Shown: positions 33,232 through 42,682 of the stretch, piece after piece
Layout: each line of letters starts with the position of its first letter
Position numbering within the stretch: position 1 is the stretch's first letter
Assembly (NCBI GenBank): GCA_964405335.1
Contig: CAYONP010000045.1
Span: 1 to 44,542, forward strand
From: CAYONP01 sp964405335
GTDB lineage: Bacteria; Armatimonadota; UBA10988
Length of the DNA stretch: 44,542 nt
Reading direction: 5' to 3'
Translations under genes and position numbers: made by a program
The notes under the pieces: generated by a model
Seen by the model: the letters and a program-made list of their open reading frames with translations, nothing else
Told to the model about the DNA's origin: nothing
Database searches by the model: none

Positions 33232-33990
33232 TCAGGCCGGCACGGCCAGCTCGTAGACCTCGGCAAAGGCCGGTGAGGACCAGACCGACTCGGTGCCGCC
33301 GCTGGCGCGGCACACGCCGCGGTCGAGCAGCACCGCGCGGTCGGCCACCTCGCGCACCAGGCTCATGTTGTGCTCAATCAGCAGCACCGTGCGGCCGGCG
33401 GCGACAATCCGGCCGAGCAGCGCGGCCAGCTCGGCCACCCGCCGCGGGTTGATGCCGCTGGCCGGCTCGTCGAGCAGGAGCAGCTCGAAGCCGCCGATCA
33501 GCAGCCGCGCCAAGGCGACCAGCTTCTGTTGGCCATAGCTCAGACTGCCGGCCAGCGACTCGGCGCGGTCGGCCAGGCCGACGAACTCGAGCCAGCGGAT
33601 CACCTCATCGTCGACCCGCGCTGCGTCGCGCCGGGAGCGCCGTGGCGCGAAGGCCGCCGTCACGCCGTCGGCCTGGTCGGCCGCCACGGCGACGTTCTCG
33701 CGCACGGTCAGCGAGCCGAAGACGCGGACCTCCTGGAACAGGCGCCCCACCCCGGCGCGGGCGACGCGGTGAGCCCCGCGCGGCAACGGCCGGCCACGCA
33801 GCCGCAGCTCGCCGCCGTCGGGCGGCAGCCGACCGGCGATCAGATTGACCACCGTCGTCTTGCCCGCGCCGTTGGGGCCGATCAGCGCGGTCACCTGTCC
33901 CGGCGGCAGAGCGCAGCTCAAGCCGTCGACGGCGACCAGGCCGTCGAACGACTTGCGCACCTCGATCAGCTCGAGCAGCGGCTCACTCAA
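33232..33990 (-). CDS. livG: Branched-chain amino-acid ABC transporter ATPase LivG-like
   Basis: 252-residue ABC ATPase. Walker A is GPNGAGKTT, the ABC signature reads LSYGQQK, Walker B is LLLLDEPASGINP, and the switch His lies in LLIEHNMSLV. The ASGINPRRVAEL segment and short length match the LivG group, which energises uptake of leucine-type amino acids, amides or urea. The start is TTG 33990, which overlaps the livM stop by 8 nt, so the two are coupled. The other usual members (LivF, LivH and the binding protein LivK) are not in the window. Confidence 0.92.
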   Translation of the reverse strand: MSEPLLELIEVRKSFDGLVAVDGLSCALPPGQVTALIGPNGAGKTTVVNLIAGRLPPDGGELRLRGRPLPRGAHRVARAGVGRLFQEVRVFGSLTVRENVAVAADQADGVTAAFAPRRSRRDAARVDDEVIRWLEFVGLADRAESLAGSLSYGQQKLVALARLLIGGFELLLLDEPASGINPRRVAELAALLGRIVAAGRTVLLIEHNMSLVREVADRAVLLDRGVCRASGGTESVWSSPAFAEVYELAVPA

Positions 33991-34858
33991 AGCGATAGAC
34001 CCCCGCCACGCCCTGCGGCCGGAAGCGCAGCAACACGATCAGCAGCAGGCCGAAGACGACCTGCCGCACCTCGCCGACCAGCGCGGCCGAGCCGCCGCCG
34101 ACGAAGTTGAGCGGCTCGGGCAGCAGCACCACCAGCGCCGCGCCGACCAGCGGCCCGGCCAGGTTGCCGCTGCCGCCGACAATCAGCGCGGTGAGCACGG
34201 TCACGCTCTGCGCGATGGTGAACTCCCCGGGGTCGAGGGTATCCATCAAGCCGCAGAGCAACGCCCCCGCCACGGCCGCCACGGCGCTGCCGATCAGAAA
34301 CGCCTTGACCTTGCACGCGGCAACCGAGCGGCCCAGCGCGGCGACGGCCTGCTCGTCGTCGCGGACCGCCCGCAGCAGGCGGCCGAATGGGCTCTGCTGC
34401 AGGCGACGGAAGAGCATCACCAGGACCACCGTCACGCCGGTGCAGAGCAGCGCGAAGCCGAGCGACTCGCCCGGTAGCGGCGCGCCGAGGAACTCGATCC
34501 GCGGCACGCCCGAGAGCCCGCGCGCTCCGCCTGTGACGTTGTCCCAGTTGTAGAGCAGGCGGTAGACGATGTTCTGGAAGGCCAGCGTGGCAACGATGAA
34601 GTAGTCGTCGTGCAGCCGCAGCGAGGGCAGCGCCACCAGCGCGCCGAGCAGCATGGTGGCCAGCACCGCCAGCGGCAGCGCGAGGGCGAAGGGCAGGCCG
34701 GCGCGGAGCATGAGCAGTCCGGTGCCGTACGCACCGACGCCGTAGAAGGCGGCGTGGCAGAGCGAGACCAGGCCGGCGTAACCGACCAGCAGGTTGAGCG
34801 AGAGGGCGAGCAGGAGATAGAGCTCGAGCCGTACCAGCAGGCTCAGGGCGTAGTCCAT
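33983..34858 (-). CDS. livM: Branched-chain amino-acid ABC permease LivM-like
   Basis: 291-residue inner-membrane permease with about nine hydrophobic segments. The start YLLLALSLNLLVGYAGLVSL and HAAFYGVGAYGTGLLM are typical of LivM/LivH. The cytoplasmic coupling loop appears as LLRAVRDDEQAVAALGRSVA, followed by KVKAFLIGSAVAAVAGAL. A further family segment is LTALIVGGSGNLAGPLVGAA. ATG 34858 has GGAG upstream; an in-frame extension to 35479 crosses the divergent gene and is rejected. It is the first gene of a two-gene operon with livG. A working transporter needs a second permease and a binding protein from elsewhere. Confidence 0.92.
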   Translation of the reverse strand: MDYALSLLVRLELYLLLALSLNLLVGYAGLVSLCHAAFYGVGAYGTGLLMLRAGLPFALALPLAVLATMLLGALVALPSLRLHDDYFIVATLAFQNIVYRLLYNWDNVTGGARGLSGVPRIEFLGAPLPGESLGFALLCTGVTVVLVMLFRRLQQSPFGRLLRAVRDDEQAVAALGRSVAACKVKAFLIGSAVAAVAGALLCGLMDTLDPGEFTIAQSVTVLTALIVGGSGNLAGPLVGAALVVLLPEPLNFVGGGSAALVGEVRQVVFGLLLIVLLRFRPQGVAGVYRFE

Positions 34859-34900
34859 GCGCGGAGCGCTCCGTCTCGCCGGCGATGGTATCATGACGCC

Positions 34901-35968
34901 ATGCGCCTGGACCAGGAGCCCCGGACCGGCTGGGAGCGCGGGGGCATCGCCGCGCTGGTTGTCCTCGGCGTGGTCGGCGGGCTGCTCCTGGGCCTCCACC
35001 AGCCGGGCGCCGCCGGCCGCGTGGTCTGGCTGGTCGCCTGCGGCGATGCGGTGCGCGTCGCGCCGGTCTTCGCCGCCGGCCGGCTGTTCGCCGCGGCCGA
35101 AGACGGACACCTCTACGCCTTCGCCGCCGACAGCGGCAGCCTGCTCTGGGATACCGCCGTCGGCGAGCCCGCCGCGGCCGAGCCGGCGGTCGGCGACGGG
35201 TACATCCACCTGGCGCTGAACGACCATCGGCTGGTCGCCCTGCTCGCCGAGACCGGCGAGCCGGCCTGGGAGGCGCGGCTCGACTCGGTCGCCACCGCCA
35301 GCCCGGCGCAGGTCGGCGAACTGCTGCTCGTGGCCACCGCCGGCCGCCGGCTCTACGCCTTCGACCGCCGGACCGGCGTGCGGCGCTGGGCCAAGCTGCT
35401 GCCGACCCCCGTCACTGGCGGGCCCGCCGCCGCAGCGGACGGATTCGCGATCGCCTTGGCCGATGGTACGGTCGAGCAACGCGGTGCCACCGGCGCGGTG
35501 GTCTGGCGGGAGGCCGTCGCCACGGTGCCGCTGCGTTGGCTACAGGCTGGGCCGAGCCGGCTGACCGTCGCCGCCGATGATGGCAGCCTGATCGAGCTGG
35601 AGCCGCTGACCGGCCGGCGCCTGCAGTCGATCCGCCTCGGCCACGCGCACCTCGCCCCGCCGGCAGTGCTCGATGGCTGGATCTACGCCCTCGACGCAGC
35701 CCCGCGCCTGGTCGCCGTCGCGCCGGTCGGTGGCGCCGGCTGGACCACGCGGCTGCCGGCGCCGGCCACCGCGCGGCCGGCGGTCGCCGGTGACCGAATC
35801 CTCGTTGCCTTGGCCGACCGGACGCTGCGGGCCTACGACCGATCGACCGCTGCCGAGGTCTGGCGACTGGTCACCGGCGCCGACCTCACCGCGCCCCTGG
35901 CCAGCGACGGCGAGCGGGTGGCGTTCGGCACCTCCAAAGGTCACGTCGGGGTGGTCCTCGTGCGCTGA
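34901..35968 (+). CDS. Membrane-anchored PQQ-like beta-propeller protein
   Basis: 355 residues. One N-terminal transmembrane anchor (IAALVVLGVVGGLLLGLH) is followed by an outside propeller of about seven BamB/PQQ-like blades. Each carries a pattern such as GHLYAFAADSGSLLWDT, HRLVALLAETGEPAWEA, RRLYAFDRRTGVRRWA or RTLRAYDRSTAAEVWR. No PQQ ligand set or catalytic residue is evident, so it is more likely a scaffold than a dehydrogenase. ATG 34901 is the first Met before the anchor; ATG 34893 is out of frame. It is divergent from livM and ends back-to-back with the giant secreted protein (TGATCA). Confidence 0.85.
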   Translation: MRLDQEPRTGWERGGIAALVVLGVVGGLLLGLHQPGAAGRVVWLVACGDAVRVAPVFAAGRLFAAAEDGHLYAFAADSGSLLWDTAVGEPAAAEPAVGDGYIHLALNDHRLVALLAETGEPAWEARLDSVATASPAQVGELLLVATAGRRLYAFDRRTGVRRWAKLLPTPVTGGPAAAADGFAIALADGTVEQRGATGAVVWREAVATVPLRWLQAGPSRLTVAADDGSLIELEPLTGRRLQSIRLGHAHLAPPAVLDGWIYALDAAPRLVAVAPVGGAGWTTRLPAPATARPAVAGDRILVALADRTLRAYDRSTAAEVWRLVTGADLTAPLASDGERVAFGTSKGHVGVVLVR

Positions 35969-38900
35969 TCAGCCGCCGTTGACGACGCTGAACTCGACCC
36001 GCCCCGGGCGCACGCCCCAGCCTTCGACGAGCAGCGCGGCACGCGCCTCGCGGCGGCCGCGGCGGTGCGAGCGAACGGTCAGCGTGACGCGGCGCGATTC
36101 GCCCGGCATGAGCACCAGGCCGTTGCGCGAGAAGGTCGCCGAAACGGCCTCGGGGAGGCCGGTCATGCGCAGTTGCAGGGCGAGGATGGGCGTGCCGCCG
36201 TCGTTGCGCAGCGTGATGTCGCGCGAGCCGGGCGAGTCGACGTCACAGGCCAGCGGCGAAGTGTCGAGATCGATTCGCACCGGCGCTTCGGGCAGGGTCA
36301 TCAGCGGCGACAGGTCGCGGCCCGGCGCGGGCTCGGTCAGCTCCTGCGCCGCGTGGTGTGGCAGTTTGGCCACATAGGCCAGCAGCGCGGCCTGCAGCCG
36401 CGAGCGACCGGGCCAGTGGCGCAGCAGGCGAGCATAGGCGCGCGGTGGCTGCCAGAGCAGAATGCGCCCGCGGCCGAGCGCCGACTCGACCAGCAACGGC
36501 CGCTCGGCGCCGAACTGGCTGATCACCTGCGCGCCGCCGGCGATGGTGTACAGCGCCTCGGGCCGGCCCACCGGTAGCCCGGCCAACGCGGCGGCGACCG
36601 GATGCCCGGCGGCGACTGTCGCCGGCGCCACCGCCGGGCCGAGCGCACCCTCGGGGCTCAGCGTGGGCGTCGCCGGCAGCAACGCCTCGAGCACGGTGCC
36701 GGCCAGCCAGCGCGGCGGCCCGTCGATGACCAGGCCGGCGCCGGCCTGCAGGTGCGCGGCGATCAGCGCCGCTTCGCGCTCGGTCGGCGCCGCGAACCCG
36801 TCGCCCAGCCAGATCGCCTCGAACGTGCCGAGCGGATCTTCGAGCCGCTCGCGCGGCAGCCGCTCCACCGCCGGCCCTGTTGCCGGCGCGGCGGCCAACC
36901 AGACGACCCGCACCGGCGCCAATGCCGGCGCCGAGGTGACGGTGAGCGGCACCAGATCGCTCGGCACCTCGCTGCCGGGCAGATCGGTGACCAGCAGATA
37001 GGCGCCCGGCGCGGTCGTCGGCTCGATCTCCCACAGAAACTCGCCCAGTTCGCCGTCGGGCGGATCGTCAGCCAAAGGGTAGAGGCGCTCACTGTAGGTG
37101 CGGCCGTCGAGCCCCAGCACGCGGCAGCGCACCTCTCGCCAGGCGGCGGGACGCGCCTCCCACCAGCGCACACCGTCGCGCAGGTGGGCGTGCACACGGA
37201 AGCGCAGCAAGTCACCGGGCCGGCCGCTGTGCTGCTCGCCGACGGCGAACAGCGCCGGCCGGCCGAGCAGCCGCTGCGCCGCGCCATAGGCCGGGCGTGG
37301 CGTGCCGGCGTGGTCGACTAGAGCACCGCCGATCCGCGGCCAGCTCTCGTTCAGCCCGGCCAGCACCACCGTGCGGCCGGCGGCAATCGCCTGGCCCAGC
37401 CGGCGGCGCGCCTCGTCGGCCTGGCGGTACGACAAGCCGGCCAGCATGGCGGATTCGCCGGCCAGCGGACCGAGCCAGCCCTCGGCGGCTTCCAGGTCGG
37501 CCTCGCCGCCGCCGCGGAACCGCCACCAACCGGTCAGCGGCCAGGGCGCCTGGGCTTCGTTCTCGCCCAGCGCCGCACGGTCGAGGAAGCTCAGCTCCGC
37601 CGGCGGCGCGCCGGGCAGGACGATTCGCTCAACCAGAATGGTCCGCACCTGCTGCTCGACCTCGCCGGCGACGACGAACCGCCACTCGGCCGCGCCGTCG
37701 GCGCTGGGCACCGGATCGAACAGCGGCCGCGCCGGATCAAGCTCGGCGACGACGGCCAGCGCGGCGGCCAGGCGCTGCTCCGAGGCCGGATCGAGCGCCA
37801 CCTCCTCGCCGGCGATGTAGCCGAGCAGGCACGGGTGCGCCCGCGCGCCGAGCACGATGCCCCGCGCCGCAGCCGCAACCTCTTCGAGCCGCGCCCGGCC
37901 GATGTTGCCGACCAGCGGCAAGTCCTGCAGCACCAGCAGCCCGAGCCGGTCGCACAGCGCGTAGAACTCGTCGCCCGGCCACCCGCCGGCGGCGTGGACG
38001 CGGATGGTGTTGATCCCGGCCTCGCGGGCCATGACCAGAATCTGCTCGGCCCGGGCGGCGTCCCAGCGCAGCAACCGGTCGGTCGGCAGCCACTCGGCGA
38101 TGCGGAGCGGCACCGCATAGCCGTTGGCCCGCACGACACCCAGGCCGCCGTCGGCCAGGAGCTCGAGCCGCCGCGCCGCGACGACGGCGACGCGGCTGTC
38201 CGACGGGGCGCCGTCGACGGTGAGCGACAACTCGACCTGATAGAGCGCCTGCGCGCCCAGCTCCGCCGGCCACCAAAGCTGCATCGCTGCGGCGTCGCCG
38301 GCCAGCTCCACGTGCCGCGTCTCACCCGGCTGGAGCACCGCCTCGCCGCTCAGGCGGGCGGTCTCCAGGTTGCGGTCAAAAGGGCGGACCAGGCCCTCCA
38401 GCCGCGCGGTGACCGGCATCGCGCCGCGGTTGGTGACCGCGGCCGAAACGGTGATCCGCGCCGGCGTCTCGGTGCTGCTGTTCGGCGCCGCCAGCCCGCC
38501 GGTCGGCACGGCCGCGGCGCCGGGCTGGCCAAGCGTCACCGGCCCGGTGGCGCGAACCTCGGCCCCGCCGAGGATGCCCAGGGGGATCGCCCGTGGTCCC
38601 CCGTCGCTGCCGTAGCCGAGCCCGTAGCCGAGTACCTCTTCGCGGTCCGGCACGCGGAAGCCCTGCACGCCGGTCCACGCCGCCGGGCCGGCCAGGATGC
38701 GCACGGCGAGCAGGTTCTCGGCGCCGCACCTCGCCGCCGCCGTGGCGTCCAGCTCGCCCTCCTCGAACGGCCCGCGCACCGCGCCGATGAACTCGCCATT
38801 AAGCCACGCCTCGCCGATCTGGCAGACGCCTGCCAGCCGCAGCCGAAGGTGGCGATCGGCCCATGAGGCGGGCAGGTCGAACCGGCGATAGAGCCACCAT

Positions 38901-41900
38901 TCGCGCCCCGCCAGCGCATCGACACGGGCGAGATGGTCGTTCTGGTAGAGCGCCGGCAGCCGGCCGGCAGCTTCCTCGGCCGCTGGGATGCTGCCGGGGA
39001 TGCGCACCGGCCGCGCGGCGACGAGGCCCGGCCCGTCGAGCTGCGCGCCGACGGCGACGCCCTGACCGACGTCGTACTCCTCGGCGAACCAGTCGCCGTC
39101 GAGCCGAAGCAGCTCGGCGCGGCCGGCGGCGTGCCGGCGGGGCAGTGCCTCGGGCTGGCGACTGAGCCGCGCCAGGCCCCAGCTCGAGTTGCCGTAGAGC
39201 CACTTGCGGCCATCCAGCGCCCGCGCCATCAGGCGCAGTTGCCGAACCCCCGTGATGTCAAGCACCAGGTGGCGCGGCAGGCTGTTCCAGCGCATCTCAC
39301 CCGTGTCGGCGAGCAGCTTGTCGTCGCCATAGACCTGAAAGGCCACGCGCTCGGCCTCTTCGCGCGCGGTGCTGACGCTGCGGGCGCCTTCGAGGTCGAC
39401 TCCGCACCAGGTCTCGAAGGTGCGGAACTCGGCGTTCAGGTCATAGGTCAGCTCGGCCTGCGGGTGAACCCCCAGCCCGCGCTCGAAGGTCATGTTGCCC
39501 AGCCGGATGGGATACCCGCCGAAGCTGTGATCGAAGGCCAGGACGCCCTTCTCCATGACCACGCCGGCCGGCGTCAGGTCGCTCAGGTGGACCTCCTCGC
39601 CGGCGGGAATCGGCGCCAGCGGGTCGGGTGGCCGGCGCGGCTTGACCTTCGCCCGCTCGGCCTCGCTGCCCTCGATGAGGTAGGCCTCGTCGAGCCGCCA
39701 GTCCTGGTCGAAGTAGCCGACGCGCAGGAACGTCTCGGGCGACTGGGTATGTGAGTCGAAGACGGCGAAGTCGAACCAGTTGCGGTCGTCGAAAACACCC
39801 CAGTCAAACCAGTTGCCGAACCGGCCGTTGATGTCGTAGGTCCCCTCCCAGGTCACCCCGGCGAAGATGCAGACGTAGCGAGTCGGGTTGAGCGGGTTCG
39901 GGTAGCAGACCTTCAGCCCGACGTCGCGGCCCTCGAACCGCTCGTCGCCGAAGACGACGGCGCCCGGCTCCAGGCGCACCGGCAGGTGGCGGTTGACCCG
40001 CGCGACCAGGCGGTTGGAGTCGGGCCCGCCATAGCAGATCAGGTTGCTGTCGGCGATATCCTGCTCGGTCACCTCCCAGTCCATCTTCACCCGCGCGCGC
40101 TGCTCGCGGCCCCAGCGGCGCCACTTCTCGGCCGCCTGCTCGCACATCCGCCGGTTGACCTCATTCGTTCGCCGGTCGCCCGAGGTGCCGCAGACCAACA
40201 AGAACCGGCTCATGAAGGCGTGTTCGATCGGCCCGCCGATCCGCGCGTTCTTCTCCAGCCCAGCCGGCGGGTCGACCGGCCGCCAGTGGATCCCCCGCAC
40301 GCCCAGCCGCAGAATGCCCGTCGCGGGCACCAGACCCTCATAGGCCGGCAGACCGTCGACCGTCACCGTCACCGGCTCGCCCAGGTCGAGCAGACGGTCG
40401 TTCAGCTCGAGCCGGAAGCGGGCCAGGTTCGACGTCTGCACCCGGATCTGCTGGCCATTCACCGTCACGTCGATCTGGGCATCCTCGGCCAGCCGGCGGC
40501 GGCGCTCGAGGTAGACCCAGTAGGCCCCCTCGTTGCGCGGCCACGATGACTTGTAGGTCACCTGCCGCGGGTACGGGTCGCGCACGCGCTGCATGAAGTA
40601 ACGCTTCTGCCGGTCGCCCGTGCCGGCGCTGAAGCCCGAGTGGCCGACGCCGGCCTGCTCCTCGTAGACCAGCTCGTAGCCGAGCTTGCGCAGCCGCTCG
40701 CTCATCGTCCGGCCGTGGCCGACGGGGACGATGTCGTCCTGGTCGCCGTGCACGATGTAAGCCGGCACGTGGCGGAAGTTCTCGGCATACTGATAGGCGC
40801 TGGTGGTGCTCTCGAGCCAGTTGCGGAACGGGGTGAGGAACGTCGGCTCGCGCTGCCCCCAGCCCCAGACCTCCTCCCACACGTGGTGGTTGGCGTTGCC
40901 GCAGGTCGGCGCGATCGCGGCGAAGCGATCGGGGTAGAGGCTGGCCATGTGGTACGAGCCGGTTCCGCCCATCGAGCCGCCGGTGATGTAGACCCGGTTC
41001 GGGTCGACGCGGTAGTCCTCCAGCATCGCGTCGATGACGGTCAGGATGTCGTCCTCGCACCAGAGCTTGTAGTCGCCGTTCCCGCGTCCGAAACAGGCCA
41101 CGCCGACGGCATCGCCGTGCCCCGGTGCGGGATGGCCCAGGAAGCGCCCGAAACCGTAGCCGTGGATGCTCACGATCAACGGCCAGGTGCCGTCGGGCGA
41201 CCAGCGGTCGGGCAGGTTGACGCTGTAGTGCTGGACCGTGTCGTCGAGCTCGCTGACGTAACCGCGCAGGTAAGCCCCCTTGCGCCCACCGTACGGGTCG
41301 CGCCCGGCCTGGGCCTCGGCGTAGAGCCGCTCGAACTCGTTCAGGTCGGCCACCAGCCGGCCGACGTCGTCGCGGATGAGGTAGTTGAGCCAGGCGCTGT
41401 GGCTCTGCTCCTTGTCCTCCATGTTGATCAGGATGCTGCCGTAGTAGCGCCGCATCCGCGTGGTGCTGCCCGGCGCGACAGCCGCCTGGTAGATCCGCTC
41501 GCGCAGCCCGCGGAGCCGCTCGAGGTGCAGCCGGAAAGCCGCGCCGATGCTCTCCAGCCGGGCAAAGCTGCGCGGCGCCGCCTCGGTCAACTCGTCGAGC
41601 ACGCCGACCAGCAGCACCGGCTGGTCAAACTCGGCCGGCGTGCGCCAGCTCCAGGCCACGCCGGCCACCGCGCCCTCGCTGAAGCTCACGCCGCGACTGA
41701 GATGACCGACCAGGCCGTCGCGGGTCAGCGCATAGAGCTCCAACCGCGCCGCCGCTTCGGGACCCATGCCGGCCAGCGCGATGACCCGCACCTCCTCGTT
41801 CTCGGTGTAGAAGTTGCGCTCGACGCCGAGCGGCATGAACGTCGGGAGATAGCCCGCCAGCTCGGTCGCGGTCAGGCTCTCGACCAGTTCGAGTGTGCCG

Positions 41901-42640
41901 AACGACGCCGGCCGCCAGCGTTCGACAGCCGGCGGCTGCCAGCCGCCCGGCCCCGGCGCTGCCGGGGTCTCAAGGAACGGCGTCGGCCAGTTCAGCCGCG
42001 ACTTCTCGTCGCCGCCATCCCAGTCGACCACCGCCACCTGCACCCGCCGCTGGTCGCCGGCCGTCGCCAAGCCGCCCGGCAGGCTTGACCAGGGCAGGCG
42101 GAGCTCGACCCGATAGCCCTGCTCGATGCCGTGCCAGGTGAGCACCGCGCCGGGCACCGGCTCGCGGCGATCGGCATCGAACACCTCGGCCGGCTCGAGC
42201 AAGGTCCCCTCGCGACGGCCGGGCAGCAGGATCAGCCCGCGTGTCTCGGCCTCCGTACCGAGGAAGAGTTGGATCTGGTCGCCGCGGAAGCGGTCGCCGC
42301 GATCGGCCGTGACCAGGCGATCATCGCGCACCTCGGCGGCGAACAGCAGCGCGTCGGCGCCGGCGTTGAAGCGGAAGGTGGCCGAGAGATCGTTCGGTCC
42401 CGACCACTCGCGGTCGTAGCCGGTCTGGCGGGCCAGGCCGAGCGGCAACGCCGGCTGACCGGCCCACTCGTCCAGCTCGCCGTCGAAGGCGACGCCGGCC
42501 TCTTCGATCACCAGGCAGGGCAGGCGGGCCGGCTGGTTCTCCGCCTCGTGCCACCAGGCGCGCGCCGGTGGCTCGGCCGAGAGGCGGGCGAGCGTGCCGC
42601 AGAGCGCGATGAGAGCCAGCATCGACCGGCGCAGTAACAC
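35969..42640 (-). CDS. Giant secreted esterase/NPCBM/GH2-like fusion protein
   Basis: About 2,223 residues in one uninterrupted frame. From GTG 42640: a signal peptide (LLRRSMLALIALCGTLARLS); a CBM9/DOMON-like sugar-binding domain (about 40-250; FDGELDEWAGQPALPLGLAR); a helical linker; an alpha/beta hydrolase (about 460-700) with LIVSIHGYGFGRFLG, nucleophile Ser556 in GGSMGGTGSY, Asp in HGDQDDIVP and His in GVGHSGF; an NPCBM-like domain (about 1013-1155; NMTFERGLGVHPQAELTYDL); a GH2-like sandwich and barrel (about 1175-1620) with WLNGEFIGAV and INTIRVHAAGGWPGDEFY, where the usual NE acid/base motif reads YIAGEE; a glutamine-amidotransferase-like domain (about 1935); and a C-terminal Ig-like domain (about 2130). 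The hydrolase looks active, the GH2 module perhaps not. TTG 42676 and ATG 42622 are other starts. Confidence 0.88.
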   Translation of the reverse strand: MLLRRSMLALIALCGTLARLSAEPPARAWWHEAENQPARLPCLVIEEAGVAFDGELDEWAGQPALPLGLARQTGYDREWSGPNDLSATFRFNAGADALLFAAEVRDDRLVTADRGDRFRGDQIQLFLGTEAETRGLILLPGRREGTLLEPAEVFDADRREPVPGAVLTWHGIEQGYRVELRLPWSSLPGGLATAGDQRRVQVAVVDWDGGDEKSRLNWPTPFLETPAAPGPGGWQPPAVERWRPASFGTLELVESLTATELAGYLPTFMPLGVERNFYTENEEVRVIALAGMGPEAAARLELYALTRDGLVGHLSRGVSFSEGAVAGVAWSWRTPAEFDQPVLLVGVLDELTEAAPRSFARLESIGAAFRLHLERLRGLRERIYQAAVAPGSTTRMRRYYGSILINMEDKEQSHSAWLNYLIRDDVGRLVADLNEFERLYAEAQAGRDPYGGRKGAYLRGYVSELDDTVQHYSVNLPDRWSPDGTWPLIVSIHGYGFGRFLGHPAPGHGDAVGVACFGRGNGDYKLWCEDDILTVIDAMLEDYRVDPNRVYITGGSMGGTGSYHMASLYPDRFAAIAPTCGNANHHVWEEVWGWGQREPTFLTPFRNWLESTTSAYQYAENFRHVPAYIVHGDQDDIVPVGHGRTMSERLRKLGYELVYEEQAGVGHSGFSAGTGDRQKRYFMQRVRDPYPRQVTYKSSWPRNEGAYWVYLERRRRLAEDAQIDVTVNGQQIRVQTSNLARFRLELNDRLLDLGEPVTVTVDGLPAYEGLVPATGILRLGVRGIHWRPVDPPAGLEKNARIGGPIEHAFMSRFLLVCGTSGDRRTNEVNRRMCEQAAEKWRRWGREQRARVKMDWEVTEQDIADSNLICYGGPDSNRLVARVNRHLPVRLEPGAVVFGDERFEGRDVGLKVCYPNPLNPTRYVCIFAGVTWEGTYDINGRFGNWFDWGVFDDRNWFDFAVFDSHTQSPETFLRVGYFDQDWRLDEAYLIEGSEAERAKVKPRRPPDPLAPIPAGEEVHLSDLTPAGVVMEKGVLAFDHSFGGYPIRLGNMTFERGLGVHPQAELTYDLNAEFRTFETWCGVDLEGARSVSTAREEAERVAFQVYGDDKLLADTGEMRWNSLPRHLVLDITGVRQLRLMARALDGRKWLYGNSSWGLARLSRQPEALPRRHAAGRAELLRLDGDWFAEEYDVGQGVAVGAQLDGPGLVAARPVRIPGSIPAAEEAAGRLPALYQNDHLARVDALAGREWWLYRRFDLPASWADRHLRLRLAGVCQIGEAWLNGEFIGAVRGPFEEGELDATAAARCGAENLLAVRILAGPAAWTGVQGFRVPDREEVLGYGLGYGSDGGPRAIPLGILGGAEVRATGPVTLGQPGAAAVPTGGLAAPNSSTETPARITVSAAVTNRGAMPVTARLEGLVRPFDRNLETARLSGEAVLQPGETRHVELAGDAAAMQLWWPAELGAQALYQVELSLTVDGAPSDSRVAVVAARRLELLADGGLGVVRANGYAVPLRIAEWLPTDRLLRWDAARAEQILVMAREAGINTIRVHAAGGWPGDEFYALCDRLGLLVLQDLPLVGNIGRARLEEVAAAARGIVLGARAHPCLLGYIAGEEVALDPASEQRLAAALAVVAELDPARPLFDPVPSADGAAEWRFVVAGEVEQQVRTILVERIVLPGAPPAELSFLDRAALGENEAQAPWPLTGWWRFRGGGEADLEAAEGWLGPLAGESAMLAGLSYRQADEARRRLGQAIAAGRTVVLAGLNESWPRIGGALVDHAGTPRPAYGAAQRLLGRPALFAVGEQHSGRPGDLLRFRVHAHLRDGVRWWEARPAAWREVRCRVLGLDGRTYSERLYPLADDPPDGELGEFLWEIEPTTAPGAYLLVTDLPGSEVPSDLVPLTVTSAPALAPVRVVWLAAAPATGPAVERLPRERLEDPLGTFEAIWLGDGFAAPTEREAALIAAHLQAGAGLVIDGPPRWLAGTVLEALLPATPTLSPEGALGPAVAPATVAAGHPVAAALAGLPVGRPEALYTIAGGAQVISQFGAERPLLVESALGRGRILLWQPPRAYARLLRHWPGRSRLQAALLAYVAKLPHHAAQELTEPAPGRDLSPLMTLPEAPVRIDLDTSPLACDVDSPGSRDITLRNDGGTPILALQLRMTGLPEAVSATFSRNGLVLMPGESRRVTLTVRSHRRGRREARAALLVEGWGVRPGRVEFSVVNGG

Positions 42641-42682
42641 GGCGCGGAACGTAGCACCATTGCCCCACCCCGTCAATCACCC

